Source of the DNA: Zanthoxylum bungeanum
Taxonomy: Eukaryota; Streptophyta; Magnoliopsida; Sapindales; Rutaceae
NCBI GenBank assembly: GCA_019454045.1
Contig: SKCR01017735.1
Coordinates: 124,001 to 188,000, forward strand
Direction: 5' to 3'
DNA: 64,000 nucleotides
Both the position numbers and the translations under genes were made by a program. Shown piece after piece: positions 1-11,210 of the stretch. The notes beneath the pieces are model-generated. The model did no database searches and was not told the DNA's origin. It saw nothing but the letters and a program-made list of their open reading frames with translations. Each line of letters begins with the position of its first letter. Positions within the stretch are counted from its first letter, which is position 1.

Positions 1-1106
1 CGAGAGGATTATTTTGGTTGTGGTTTCATCTCGGGAAACTCCAAATTTTTATACAAATCTCGGTGATCGTGATACCGTAAGCAGAGACGGTCCTGCTGCA
101 TAGTTCCTTTCTCGATCTGTAGTCATCTCACCAGGTGCGTAGATAAGCTTGTAACATTGATGTTTTCAAAAGTATATAGTATGTATGTTTTCTTAAATGA
201 ATTTTCAAGGTAATGCATTAAATAATTTAGTTCTTAGAAATTTTATATTTTGGTATAAAGTATGGATCGAATATTGGTTATTTTGAAATAATGATTTGTG
301 ATATATGAGAAACTTGCATGATTTGAGATATATGAGCATGTATTTTTGAAATGATTTTTATGTTAGGATGCACCCCGTGTACTTATATGTGCCAGATTAT
401 TTGCCGTGAGACGAGGTCTTATGTTGCCAGTTTTTACTCTGGATGCCAGTTATTGTCTTGGGGATGCCCCATGTTGCCAGCTTTGTCGTATTGTCACGAG
501 AGTGTGCATATAGATGAATGAACAACTTTATTATTATAGAGTATTCTTGAGCAAAATGAGTTTTATGAAAAATGAGATTTATGATTTCTAGTAAATGTTT
601 GAAATATCGATTTACAGCTTATGTATTTATTTATATTATGAAAGACTTATTCGATCCACCTTGTTACTTGTTTATCCACGGCACTAAGATGTGATCCATT
701 GCACTAAGCGTGAACTTACCCCTTTCTTTAACATTTCAGGTTTAGCAGATTAGTAGATCATTCTTTTCCACTTGCTGTTTCATCATCATTTCTTGCCAGT
801 AGAGAAAGGTTGTGCCAATAGTTGAGTGTCCTTGTTATGTTTTGAGATTTTAGTTCTAGATATGTCATTTTTTGAGAGAATTTATTATTTGATTTTAGAC
901 TGAGCCTTTATTTGATACATAGAATATTTACATTTTAGCATGGATATTCTATGAGTTGGATTATGGAGATTTTATTTTTATGATGATATTTTCAGTTTAG
1001 ATTTTTTTCCTTTGTATTTGGAGGATTAGTCCATATTACAGGGGAAATTTCATCTATTTCAAGTCTCTGTCTCACCCATACCCTACCTAAGGGGACGGGT
1101 GTGACA
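1..1106 (+). repeat. LTR copy 1 (3' part)
   Basis: Truncated by the window start and ending in GGTGTGACA. It aligns base for base with positions from about 1805 in copy 2 and about 3619 in copy 3, with only scattered substitutions. Confidence 0.85.
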
Positions 1107-1430
1107 TTTAATGGTATCAGAGCGCTAGGTTCATATATTCTGTAGACATTTGTTTTTCTTAGTTAGTTATTCTATATTTTTTTTAACGGTTGATATCTTC
1201 TTGTATTTTTAGATGCCTTCACGTTCTTAAGTTCGAGGTGCAGGTCGAGTCCATACTTGTAGGATAGTAGATGTTGGCCAACCTTCAAAGGAACCTCCAG
1301 TTGATGAAGAGGATAATTCTTATGTCAGGGAATCCTTTTGAAGGGAACCATATTACTCTTTGGTTAGAAGATTCGCCTGCCTCATGTATGTGAATTTCTA
1401 GGACGAAGTTTCTTTTAAGAGGGAGAGCGT
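1107..1430 (+). pseudogene. Internal remnant 1: start of gag fused to end of pol
   Basis: After the primer site an ATG at about 1213 reads MPSRS followed by a stop, typical of the beginning of a chromovirus gag. About 180 bases later the segment reads like the last residues of a gypsy polyprotein, then the purine tract (1417-1427) and the next LTR. Protease, reverse transcriptase and integrase are absent. The same junction recurs in remnant 2, so the deletion predates the tandem arrangement. Confidence 0.65.
1112..1123 (+). promoter_or_regulatory. Primer binding site (tRNA-iMet type)
   Basis: TGGTATCAGAGC lies five bases after the LTR end. It is the usual plant LTR-retrotransposon primer site complementary to the 3' end of initiator tRNA-Met. 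Confidence 0.85.
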
Positions 1431-2909
1431 TGTAACACCTCAATTTATTTTTACCCATATTTTAATTTCTTAAATTGGGTTTATTGGAAATTTAGGGATT
1501 AAATTGTTAGGTTGTAAAAATTGGAATTAAAAATGAAGTTAGAGGCAAATTGAGGGAGCCAAATGTTAATTGCCAGCTTGTAAACAATAAAAAAATTGCC
1601 TAAAACCGTTATTCTTCCAACAGCCGCTGAGAGAGAGAGAGAGAGAGCATCAAACGTGAGGAAAAAAAAGAAAGAAAGAAAAGAGAGCAGGCGTGAGAGA
1701 GAGAGAAAAGAGAGAAAAAGAAAGGGAAAAGAGCTAGACTTATCCCGACTCGTCCGATTCAAAGCCGACTTCGACCGGATCTTTAAGAGAAAACGTAGCT
1801 TTCGACGAGAGGATTATTTTGGTTGTGGTTTCATCTCGGGAAACTCTCAATTTTCGTAGAATTCTCGGTGTTCGTGATACCGTAAGTAGGGATGGTCCTG
1901 CTGCATAGTTCCTTTCTTGATCTGTAGTTAGCTCACCAGGTGCGTGGATAAGCTTGTAACATTGATGTTTTCAAAAGTATATAGTATGTATGTTTTCTTA
2001 AATAAATTTTCAAGGTAATGCATTAAATGATTTAGTTTTTAGATATTTTAAATTTTGGTATAAAGTATGGATCGAATATTGGTATGTTGAAATCATGATT
2101 TGTGATATATGAGAAACTTGCATGATTTAAGATATATGAGCATGTGTTTTTGAAATGATTTTTATGTTAGGATGCACCCCGTGTACTTATATGTGCCAGA
2201 TTATTTGCCGTGAGACGAGGTCTTATGTTGCCAGTTTTTGCTCTGGATGCCAGTTATTGTCTTGGGGATGCCCCATGTTTCCAACTTGTCGTATTTTCAC
2301 GAGAGTGTGCATATAGATGAATGAACAACTTTATTATTATAGTGTATTCTTGAGCAAAATGAGTTTTATGAAAAATGAGATTTATGATTTCTAGTAAATG
2401 TTTGAAATATCGATTTACAGCTTATGTATTTATTTATATTATGAAAGACTTATTCGATCCACCTTGTTACTTGTTTATCCACGGCACTAAGCTGTGATCC
2501 ATTGCACTAAGCGTGAGCTTACCCATTTCTTTAACATTTCAGGTTTAGCAGATTAGTAGATCATTCTTTTCCACATGCTGTTTCATCATCATTTCCTGCC
2601 AGTAGAGAAAGGTTGTGCCAACAGTAGAGTGTCCTTGTTATGTTTTGAGAATTTAGTTCTAGATATGTCATTTTTTGAGAGAATTTATTATTTGATTTTA
2701 GACTGAGCCTTTATTTGATACATAGAATATTTACATTTTAGCATGGATATTCTATGAGTTGGATTATGGAGATTTTATTTTTATGATGATATTTTCAGTT
2801 TAGATTTTTTTCCTTTGTATTTGGAGGATTAGTCCATATTACAGGGGAAATTTCATCTATTTCAAGTCTCCGTCTCACCCATACCCTACCTAAGGGGACG
2901 GGTGTGACA
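1431..2909 (+). repeat. LTR copy 2 (complete, 1479 bp)
   Basis: Complete from TGTAACACC to GGTGTGACA. It contains a GA-rich purine tract (about 1628-1735), probably in the transcribed leader. Short open frames in this tract are low complexity and not taken as genes. Confidence 0.85.
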
Positions 2910-3232
2910 TTTAATGGTATCAGAGCGCTAGGTTCATATATTCTGTAGACATTTGTTTTTCTTAGTTAGTTATTCTATATTTTTTTTAACGGTTGATATC
3001 TTCTTGTATTTTTAGATGCCTTCACGTTCTTAAGTTCGAGGTGCAGGTCGAGTCCGTACTCGTAGGATAGTAGATGTTGGCCAACCTTCTAGGAACCTCT
3101 AGTTGATGAGGAGGTTAATTCTTATGTCGGGGAATCCTTTTGAAGGGAACCCTATTCCTATTTGGTTATAAGATTCTTCTGCCTCATGTATGTGAATTTC
3201 GAGGGCGAAATTTCTTTTAAGAATGAGAGAGT
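2910..3232 (+). pseudogene. Internal remnant 2: start of gag fused to end of pol
   Basis: Near-identical to the segment at 1107-1430, with the same early stop after MPSRS and the same missing middle. It ends with a purine tract just before the third LTR. Confidence 0.65.
2915..2926 (+). promoter_or_regulatory. Primer binding site (tRNA-iMet type)
   Basis: Second exact TGGTATCAGAGC, six bases after the end of LTR copy 2, as in the first unit. Confidence 0.85.
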
Positions 3233-4729
3233 TGTAACACCCCAATTTATTTTTACCCATATTTTAATTTATTAAATTGGTTTTATTGGAAATTTAGGGA
3301 TTAGGATTAAATTGTTAGGTTGTAAAAATTGGAATTAAAAATGAAGTTAGAGGCAAATTGATGGAGCCAAATGTTAATTGCCAGCTTGTATACAATAAAA
3401 AAAATTGCCTAAAACCCTTATTCTTCCAACAACTGCCGAGAGAGAGAGAGAGCATCAGACGTGAGGAAAAAAAAAAGAATGAAAAGAGAGCAGGCATGAG
3501 AGAGAGAGAGAGAAGAGAGAAAAATAAAGGGAAAAGAGAGAAAAAGAGAGAGACTTATCCCAACTCGTCCGATTCAAAGCCGACTTCGACCAAATCTTAA
3601 GAGAAAACGTTGCTTTCGACGGGAGGATTATTTTGGTTGTTGTTTCATCTCGGGAAACTCCCAATTTTCATAGAAATCTCGATGATCGTGATACCGTAAG
3701 CGGGGATGGTTCTGCTGCATAGTTCCTTTCTCGATCTGTAGTCAGCTCACCAGGTGCGTGGATAAGCTTGTAACATTGATGTTTTCAAAAGTATATAGTA
3801 TGTATGTTTTCTTAAATGAATTTTCAAGGTAATGCATTAAATGATTTAGTTTTTAGAAATTTTATATTTTGGTATAAAGTATGGATTGGATATTGGTTAT
3901 GTTGAAATCATGATTTGTGATATATGAGAAACTTGCATGATTTGAGATATATGAGCATGTGTTTTTGAAATGATTTTTATGTTAGGATACACCCCGTGTA
4001 CTTATATGTGCCAGGTTATTTGCCGTGAGACGTGGTCTCATGCTGCCAGTTTTTGCTCCGGATGCCAGTTATTGCCGTGGGGATGCCCCATGTTGCCAGC
4101 TTTGTCGTATTGTCACGAGAGTATGCATATAGATGAATGAACAGCTTTATTATTATAGAGTATTCTTGAGCAAAATGAGTTTTATGAAAAATGAGATTTA
4201 TGATTTCTAGTAAATGTTTGAAATATCGATTTACAGCTTATGTATTTATTTATATTATGAAAGACTTATTCGATCCACCTTGTTACTTGTTTATCCACGG
4301 CACTAAGCTGTGATCCTTTGCCATAAGCGTGAGCTTACCCCTTTCTTTAACATTTCAGGTTTAGCAGATTAGTAGATCATTCTTTTCTACCTGCTGTTTC
4401 ATCATCATTTCCTGCCAGTAGAGAAAGGTTTTGCCAACAGTAGAGTGTCCTTGTTATGTTTTGAGATTTTAGTTCTAGATATGTCATTTTTTTTAGAGAA
4501 TTTATTATTTGATTTTAGGCACTGAGCCTTTATTTGATACAGAGAATATTTATATTTTAGCATGGATATTCTTTGAGTTGGATTATGGAGATCCTATTTT
4601 TATGATGATATTTTCAGTTTAGATTTTTTTTTCTTTGTATTTGGAGGATTAGTCCATATTACAGGGGAAAGTTCGTCTGTTTCAAGTCTCCGTCTCACCT
4701 CTACCCTACCTAAGGGGACGGGTGTGACA
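3233..4729 (+). repeat. LTR copy 3 (complete, 1497 bp)
   Basis: Runs from TGTAACACC to GGTGTGACA, and unique sequence begins at 4730. It differs from copies 1 and 2 at more positions than they differ from each other, for example around 4020-4080 and 4310-4330. Confidence 0.85.
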
Positions 4730-5230
4730 GCTTAGAGCTAAGGCTACCATTCTACAATCACTTGACCACCTTTAGATTAACTAGAATTGTTCATGAGACA
4801 TTTCTTATTGGGATTCTAAAATTGGTTTATGATTAGATTCAAAATTTACGCAAGTGCGTATTTAGAATAAATTTATATTTTTGTAAGAATATTTGATATT
4901 TTGAAAAATATGATTTTATTTTATTACATGTGTTGATGTTGGTTTTGATTTTAAAATTAATTTCGGATGTTTTGAAAGTGTTTAGGAAAAGCTGAAAATA
5001 ATTAAAACAAAACAAAAAAAATTTCCCAGCTCGCGCTGCAGTGCGAGAAGGCACTGTAGCACGACGCGCACACCGAATTTGTTTTTCTTCATTTTTGATA
5101 TTCCCGACTCTGATTCAGCCCCGGTATTTTCCTACAAACTTGTAATGGAATATGTATTTCATTAAAATATTTTAAAATACACCCATGCTTGATATCCACA
5201 TATTAGACCCATTTTCCGCTCTGCGGGACA
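4730..5230. other. Unclassified AT-rich interval
   Basis: No gene is seen. A short GC-rich patch near 5030-5075 (GCGCTGCAGTGCG and similar words) resembles stretches of old gypsy LTRs, but I could not assign a family or boundaries. Confidence 0.3.
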
Positions 5231-7060
5231 CCGATCCGACCCTAGGGGTTCCACAATTGTCCCAACACAAGGCATAGGTATCATGCACGTGTTTGTGATC
5301 TAGTAAATCAATGGTTGTGTTATACTGCGAAAGCGAGTTCCGAGTGTTATTAATAGATCGTAAATTTATAAGTCGATTATATTATACCTCAGAGATTTGG
5401 CGTTCTCATCTATATCTATGGTATAATATTAATAGCTTGTGACAGATGGATTATACATATGCAATGACCTCGACTTGAATAGTTTAGTGAGATTATCTGT
5501 TGTCGTCATAATTTACGAGTGTGAATTATGGACACGAAATTGGATTCCGTGACGGATAAACCTGAACTTAGAGAGTCTCATAGTATAAAGTGTACTTGTT
5601 GAGCACTTGGGTAACACGTTATGAATAATACAAATTATTCATAATATTTTATCGGATTAAATAATTTAATTCGAATAGTTTAACAGTTAAACGAAAATAC
5701 GTGCATATGGCCATTTCAGTCATTTCTTAATTAATGTGTATTTGTATTAATACATGATTTTATTAAATAATATTAATTAATTATCAAATATGATATTTTA
5801 TCACTTGTCATTAATATATGTATTTGGTTATTTATTGTAAATATATATATATATATATATATATATTTGTATTAATTAATTCATTATTTATTTATTTAAT
5901 TGTTAAATAATTAAGTAATTAAAAATAAAATATCTAAAGACATCATTTGTTAGGGAAATGATTTGATGTAATTAGTTACATTTAGGTTTAATATAGTTAA
6001 AGGTTATCAAATTGATTTTGACTTTATTTTAATTAGATTAAACAAATCAAAGATATTTGTATTAATTTTTCCTAATTTTCCTCCATTGTGGAATATATAT
6101 AAAGTGAAATTTATTTTATTTGCTTCATAAGTTCATGCTTCCATGAGCATAGAAAATGAGAGGTTTGAGAGAAAAATAAAAAGTGCTAGAGTTTTGTTGA
6201 AGAAAAATTGAAAACTAAGGTATTTTTCTTACTTTCTTAAATTGAAAAATTATTTCTATTGTTGTATCTATTTACATATGATGTAGATTTACTTTTCCCT
6301 CTCTTGAATATATGTTGAGATGGTTGGATGCTTTGAAAATGAATATATGCATATGTAGAAAGTTAGTAAGTTTAATTAGTGTAATATAAGCTTACTTTGG
6401 TTATTAGATAACTTGTTGTCATTTTAGAGAGTGTTATGATCATTCTTGTAATACCTAAAATTATTCTTGAGTTATTCATTTGTGGTGGTTTTGATTGGTG
6501 TAAATATTAAATAGATTAATATTGAGAAAATTGGATTTAAAACATGAAAATTGATTATTTTATATCTAGATCAGATCTGAAAGTTCTAAAAATTTTGTGA
6601 TGAAAAATATGTTATTTAAATATATGGATGTGTATTGGGCATTAGAATAATTGTCGGATATTATTTCAGAGTGAAAATACGCGAAAACGATGAAAAACAA
6701 CATTACCGGGTAACTTTTGAGCTAACCGGGTAACGACTGCCCAAACAGTGAATTGGTCACTGTTCGGGCAGTTCATGAACTGCCCAAGTACTATTGCGGC
6801 TGACCTGGGCAGTCCCATATAGTTTTGGTTGGTCGGTTCAGTTGTAAAGGAATTTTATGTTATTTAGCGGAAAAACGTTTTCGTAAAAATTTCGCGATGT
6901 TTTTTAAATTATTTGTCATTATTAGATATCGAATAAATTATTTATGTGAAATATGAATGAATTATTCATATAAGATATTGAATAATTTATTCAATAAGTT
7001 TAAAATTTTTAAAGTTAAGATTTCGTCTGAACCACGCTTTCGTCGCCTATAACCCCAACA
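5231..7060 (+). repeat. Old Ty1-copia-type LTR
   Basis: The right end, AACCCCAACA at 7051-7060, matches the terminal bases of the LTR of element F (reverse complement of 15970 onward). An internal stretch around 5260-5390 also matches F's LTR in reverse complement (CATAGGTAT; GTGTTATTAATAGATC). The block GAGTCTCATA around 5570-5600 recurs at about 34520. The left boundary is a guess. Short inverted repeats at 5620-5692 resemble those in the LTRs of A and B. Confidence 0.45.
5840..5866. repeat. (AT)n microsatellite
   Basis: Uninterrupted alternating AT of 27 bases. Confidence 0.95.
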
Positions 7061-7488
7061 TTATTTTACTAAGTAAAATGACCGTGGTAGTACCAAAAGA
7101 GGTTGGCTACCTCATTCCTAAAGTGAATAGTCATAACATATGTTAATCTTTTCAAATTTATCAATATCATAATTCTTGATAATCTCAAGATTGGGAATAT
7201 TTAGGAATGATGAGATCTCATGTACTAATCATATTAATTATTTTCTCTATTTGGTCATTCCAATGACTTTATTATATAAGATATCAATATAGAGATATAA
7301 AAAATGCTTATAGACAAAGAATGTCAACAAATGCAATAATGTAAATTACAAACCAATCACATTGGATTTAGTACATAGTATAATCAGAAACCATGACAAA
7401 AATAATAAAATTGTACTTTTCCTTGACGTGCTTATTATTGGTACTCTAGTATTGTTTATATTTATTTGCTTTACCCTATAGCACCTTG
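7061..7488. other. Interval without recognised features
   Basis: AT-rich sequence with no coding signature, no repeat shared with the rest of the window and no RNA gene that I can recognise. Confidence 0.4.
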
Positions 7489-7498
7489 TTTGCTTGTT

Positions 7499-7692
7499 GT
7501 CTCCAAGGGGCGTGACTTTATGGTGTAGGGATCAAGATCTGACCTTGAGGTCCTGGGTTCGAATCCAGATAGTGCGTTTCTTGTAAGAGTCTAGGACAAC
7601 ATGAGGTTTTACCTGCTCGGATTAAGTCCGGAAGAGATGATTTGACGGCGGGATTTCCAATGATTCCAAAAAAAAAAAAAAAAATAAAAAAC
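7499..7692 (+). mobile_element. tRNA-derived SINE, copy 1
   Basis: Contains a polymerase III box A-like TGGTGTAGGG at 7521-7530 and a perfect box B GGTTCGAATCC at 7556-7566. A tRNA-unrelated body and an A-rich tail to 7692 follow. It is flanked by a direct repeat TTTGCTTGTT (7489-7498 and 7693-7702). Three further copies (7835, 56704, 63640) share the body, so this is a family. The conserved 5' end reads GTCYCAAAGGGCGTGG, which fixes the start just after the duplication. Confidence 0.9.
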
Positions 7693-7834
7693 TTTGCTTG
7701 TTCCAACACAAAATCCCAAGAAATATATCTTGAAATACTGCTAAAGTAGTCCATGTTGTCGAGTGCATGTATAAGTTCTGTATTAAACTATATAAACTTG
7801 TTATTCATATCACATAGTTTAACATATATCACAG

Positions 7835-7954
7835 TGGGCGTGGCTTGGTGGTGTAGGGCTAATGATCTCACATTGAGGTACTAGGTTCGAATTTAAGGAG
7901 TGCGTTTCTTGTAAGAGTCTGGGATTGTTGCGTTATTAGTGTTATTAAACGAAA
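7835..7954 (+). mobile_element. tRNA-derived SINE, copy 2 (3'-short, no poly-A)
   Basis: Matches copy 1 from GGGCGTGGCTTGG through box B (GGTTCGAATTT at 7884-7894) to GAGTCTGGGA near 7924, then departs from the family. Direct repeats flank the whole piece: TTTAACATATATCACAG at 7818-7834 and TTTAACATACATCAAACAG at 7955-7973. The missing 3' body and tail could therefore reflect an insertion from a short or template-switched transcript rather than later loss. Confidence 0.8.
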
Positions 7955-8040
7955 TTTAACATACATCAAACAGATCTACTATCATCCAATATTCACCCTT
8001 AAACCATAAATCTTAGAAAAATAAGACAAACCTGGAAAAA

Positions 8041-8520
8041 TGTTGAAGATAATGAAAACGAAATCCAAGTCGAGATGCCTCTGTCCTTAAGAACTTAATA
8101 GCCCCCGCCTCGGTGCTCTACGGATGCTATGTGGATAATGTTCTCACAGGATTCCATGGATGCTTCTTGTTGAAGGGGCACTCCTTTAACAAGATCTTGA
8201 ACAAAGACAATGGTGGAAACTCTCTTTTACTTAAAAGACTCTATAAGACAAATGTATGAGACTTGTCATATTCAGGATACCAAATGAACTCTAGGCCTTT
8301 TAATTTATAGGCATGGAAGGGTGCCTTTGAGGGCACTATTTGGTGTGGGGTGTAACCCTCCCAAGGGTTATACCTATTTCCTTATTCCCATTGAGGCCTA
8401 GAGTCTCATCTTTCCAAATTAAAGGACATGTCTTTACATGTTTGTGTCTTTCCCATCAGACTCAACCCAAGGGACATGACTCTCTTACACACATACTATA
8501 TATTTAGAGAATTTACAACA
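8041..8520 (-). repeat. 480-bp LTR on the minus strand
   Basis: In the minus direction it starts TGTTGTAAATTC and ends TTCAACA, so it has TGTTG/CAACA inverted ends. Just upstream in that direction lies a polypurine-type tract (reverse complement of 8521-8535, AATTGTGGGGGAT), as expected before a 3' LTR. A TATA-like CCTATAAATT reads leftward at about 8302-8311. No second LTR or coding domain of this element was found, so the superfamily is open. Confidence 0.5.
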
Positions 8521-8900
8521 ATCCCCCACAATTCTCTAAATATGAATGCAGACACTTAAGAGAGTTTCCGTGAAATAGAGCTGCATCGAAATAGGTAGCT
8601 TTCACCTTGAACCTTTCCTAGTGAATGACAATCTGATTTACTTGGCAAACCAGTGACCTATAGTCTTGAACTGTTCCGCCGTTGGTGTAAACCAAGACAA
8701 TTGCAAACACACAGCTTTACTTCGATCATTTCCCGTTCTACGGTTGTGTTCATTTCGGCCATGAACATTGGTCCTGGATTTATCAAGCCCTTTAGGGAAT
8801 TCAACCTGTAAAAATCTCATGGAAGCGACCTCACTTCTTACTTGAAATAAGTAATCTACTATAAAGAAGTAATCTGCCTTTACCCCCATTAGGACTCTTC
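8521..8900 (-). other. Probable internal remnant next to the minus-strand LTR
   Basis: Begins with the purine tract described for the 480-bp LTR. The rest has no recognisable protein domain; an open frame at 8638-8889 on the minus strand has no motif that I know. The extent is uncertain. Confidence 0.3.
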
Positions 8901-9843
8901 TCCTAATATATTAATCATTAAAAGCCTTATTGAAGCACGGGTCTGATTGGCAGGTGAGTCATCTGACTCTTTTTTTTTCATATATGCCTGGTTTAGGAAG
9001 AAGCACCAATTCTAAAAAGAGAAAAGCTAAAAAAATGGGTGTTGTTATAAATGTGCTCGTATGACATGTAATACTCGTTGTCGTTCTTTAGGAATGGTGT
9101 CTGATAACCGTGAAGATAAAATTAAATTCATTAGGGATGACTTGAGTAAGGAGTCTTTAGATGACATATCTAAGACTCTTGAGACGCATTCCAATGGATA
9201 TGTGCATCACGCAATTCACATGTTATATACACAATTTCGAAAAGAATGACAACAGTTAAGTCTCGGGAATCTGTCTCTAAAAGACCATGTTTGCCAATTT
9301 ATAAGAAAATTGGATGGGAAGCTTGTCCCTGACGCATAGACTTCATTCAAGCCATTACTTTTTGTAATTATTATTTTCTTTGTATTTATCTAGTAATTGT
9401 GATTTATTTTGTTATTTTCTTTTATTTTCTCCGACAGGATCCAGATTTTATGACTTTCACGATATTTTACTGTTTAGCTAATAATTGTCATTTGGAAGGT
9501 ACTAGTGCTATTATTAAAAAAATTTAATTAAAAAAAATATTTGTGTTTTTGTGTTTTTTTTTTAACTTGACTAAATCAAGTGAAATTGGTGTGAGATAGT
9601 TGTGTAAGGAATTTCCACTCCTGAGACATATCTCAACATATTTCGTAACAAGTTAATTTTTGTTTATTTCCTTTTGAATTATTTAATTTGTTAATTCTCC
9701 ATAAAACTGACTAAAATGGATCTTCATATGCTCAGTTGACAGGTATTATCCACATGCATGGTAACATACAGACAAGAGTTGTAATTGAAAAGTTTGTATT
9801 CAGTGCTATAGTTTAATTGGAGGAAGCATCTAAAAAATTGATG

Positions 9844-9844
<1 letters not shown>
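8901..9844. other. Interval without recognised gene
   Basis: Holds a 62-codon ATG frame at 9061-9249 with no recognised motif or conserved neighbour. The interval may be internal sequence of the Tat-like element whose LTR follows, but nothing proves it. Confidence 0.3.
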
Positions 9845-9885
<41 letters not shown>

Positions 9886-9898
9886 CAACAACAACAAC

Positions 9899-9931
<33 letters not shown>

Positions 9932-9938
9932 AATAAAT
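9845..9938. repeat. Compound microsatellite (AAT)n(AAC)n(AAT)n
   Basis: About 90 bases of triplet repeat with an AAC block in the middle, followed by AAAT units. Confidence 0.95.
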
Positions 9939-9941
9939 ATC

Positions 9942-10185
9942 TGAGATCTGAGTAATTAAGTTCGTAGGGGTGTTTTAACACCTAGTGCCCTCAAGCCAAC
10001 TGGTTTGGGAGTCATTGGCCCAAAGCTCGCTACATGGATCAAAGATGTTATAAAAATGAAAAGAGACATATGAAATCCGAGTAATTAAGTCTGTAGGGGT
10101 GTCTTAACACCTAGTGCCCTAAAACCAACTGGTTTGGGAGTCACTGACCCAAAGCTCGCTACATGGATTGCAGATGTTGCTGTAT
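9942..10185 (+). repeat. Tandem duplication of a ~129-bp segment
   Basis: Two adjacent copies begin at 9942 and 10071 and share GAGTAATTAAG, TTAACACCTAGTGCCCT, CAACTGGTTTGGGAGTCA and CCAAAGCTCGCTACATGGAT with scattered differences. The text resembles the 3' non-coding region of Tat/Athila-type gypsy elements, consistent with the LTR beginning at 10684. Confidence 0.85.
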
Positions 10186-10670
10186 TTATTTTACGAAAAA
10201 AAAAATCCATTGATAAAAAAAGGTGTGAAGTCTGATATAACTTTAGGACAAAAATATTACTCTCTTTTCAACTACACTTTTAAATATTGTGGGCACAATG
10301 AGTTGATTAATACTTTGCTGGTTGTGTATAAGGAGAATGATAAAAATAATCGGGTTATTTGGTAATTTAGAAAGAAATAAAACAACTATTAACTTGGATA
10401 AGGATTTTCACTTGTTTAGTCACCAACTTGTCTATTCTTTTCTCTCTTGTCTTTTTTCTTTTGTGTGCATTAGATTGACGTTTGTGGGTATCGTCACTGT
10501 AAGCCCTCACAAGACTACAACTCATCCATTAGGGAAACATATGGGTTTAAAGGCTTGTTGCATATGCTAAATGCAACCGTGATCCATACGAAAGTGGCTT
10601 AGTTTAGTTTTATTTTAAAGATGTTTATGTTATTTTATTCGTTTTTTTGCTCGAGGACTAGCAAAATGAT
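10186..10670 (+). other. 3' internal region of the Tat-like element
   Basis: No intact domain. Two overlapping short frames (10168-10365, 10322-10570) show no motif that I recognise. A GCTCGAGGACTAGCAAAATG stretch just before the purine tract is typical of the sequence preceding the 3' LTR in Tat-type elements. Confidence 0.4.
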
Positions 10671-10683
10671 AAGTTTGAGGGTG
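10671..10683 (+). promoter_or_regulatory. Polypurine tract of Tat-like element
   Basis: AAGTTTGAGGGTG lies directly against the TGATGAGTGG start of the LTR, as in Tat/Retand-type Ty3-gypsy elements. Confidence 0.7.
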
Positions 10684-10903
10684 TGATGAGTGGTAAATAG
10701 ATCATTATTTTCCACTCATTTGACTTAATATTTTATATAGTTTCTTGGGTTTTGTGAATATTTTGATGTGTTTTGTGATATTTTATAGATAAATAAAATA
10801 ACAGGACTCTCTGGAGGTAATTCGGAGCCAAAACAGCGGAAAACGGATAAAAATGGCAAAAATGTAAATTTCTTGCTATCATGTGTCGCTAACGTGCGCC
10901 GGA

Positions 10904-11007
10904 CACGTGTCACAATCAGAGAAGTTTGCTAACATGCGCACTTGCTAACATGTGCCCTACCACGTGTCAACATCAGATCAAATCTGCTAACGTGCGTTGG
11001 ACACGTG
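10904..11007 (+). promoter_or_regulatory. Three G-box elements in the Tat-like LTR
   Basis: CACGTG occurs at 10904-10909, 10961-10966 and 11002-11007, each followed by TC (CACGTGTC). They are interleaved with repeated GCTAAC[A/G]TG words. CACGTG is the core bound by plant bZIP and bHLH factors. All three lie 200-300 bases upstream of a TATA box, so they could make the LTR promoter hormone-, stress- or light-responsive (inference). Confidence 0.6.
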
Positions 11008-11202
11008 TCATCGTCTCATACATCCGACAATCCATATCTTTGTTGAAACCAATGTCGCGACGTACACACCCTTACGTGTGGCGACACCGAGCCAATAATT
11101 CAGCTGCCAATGCTGACGACGCCACGTATCCTCATCTCCGGAAGCCGCGCGCCATATGGCGTAAATCAACGGCGCGTCGCGACGCAAGAGACCCATGGAT
11201 GC

Positions 11203-11210
11203 CTATAAAT
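11203..11210 (+). promoter_or_regulatory. TATA box of the Tat-like LTR
   Basis: CTATAAAT lies in a GC-richer stretch and is followed by a T-rich, AT-rich leader. It is a plausible start of the R region. Confidence 0.5.

Larger units (their letters stand above)
1..4729 (+). mobile_element. Tandem LTR-internal-LTR-internal-LTR chain of a deleted Ty3-gypsy element
   Basis: Three copies of one LTR (the first cut by the window edge) alternate with two copies of a 0.3-kb internal segment, a repeat period of about 1.8 kb. LTRs start TGTAACACC and end GGTGTGACA. Each is followed by a tRNA-Met-type primer site (TGGTATCAGAGC) and preceded by a purine tract after a coding remnant reading like the end of a gypsy pol. 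The internal segment joins the first codons of a gag (MPSRS, then a stop) to the end of pol, so nearly all coding capacity is gone. This organisation suggests unequal recombination between LTRs of a deletion derivative; a Tekay/Del-like chromovirus origin is my inference. The left end lies outside the window, so no target duplication can be checked. Confidence 0.85.

Noticed and set aside
1499..1859. Open frames rich in Arg/Glu or Ser/Leu on both strands, and again at 3315-3664
   Set aside because: They come from a GA-rich purine tract in the LTR leader; both strands and several frames stay open only because of composition.
7507..7600. tRNA gene at the box A/box B sequences (also at 56704 and 63640)
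   Set aside because: The cloverleaf stems do not form, the sequence continues into a shared non-tRNA body and A-rich tail, and duplications flank it: a SINE.
9724..9981. Poly-leucine frame on the minus strand
   Set aside because: Translation of the AAT/AAC microsatellite.
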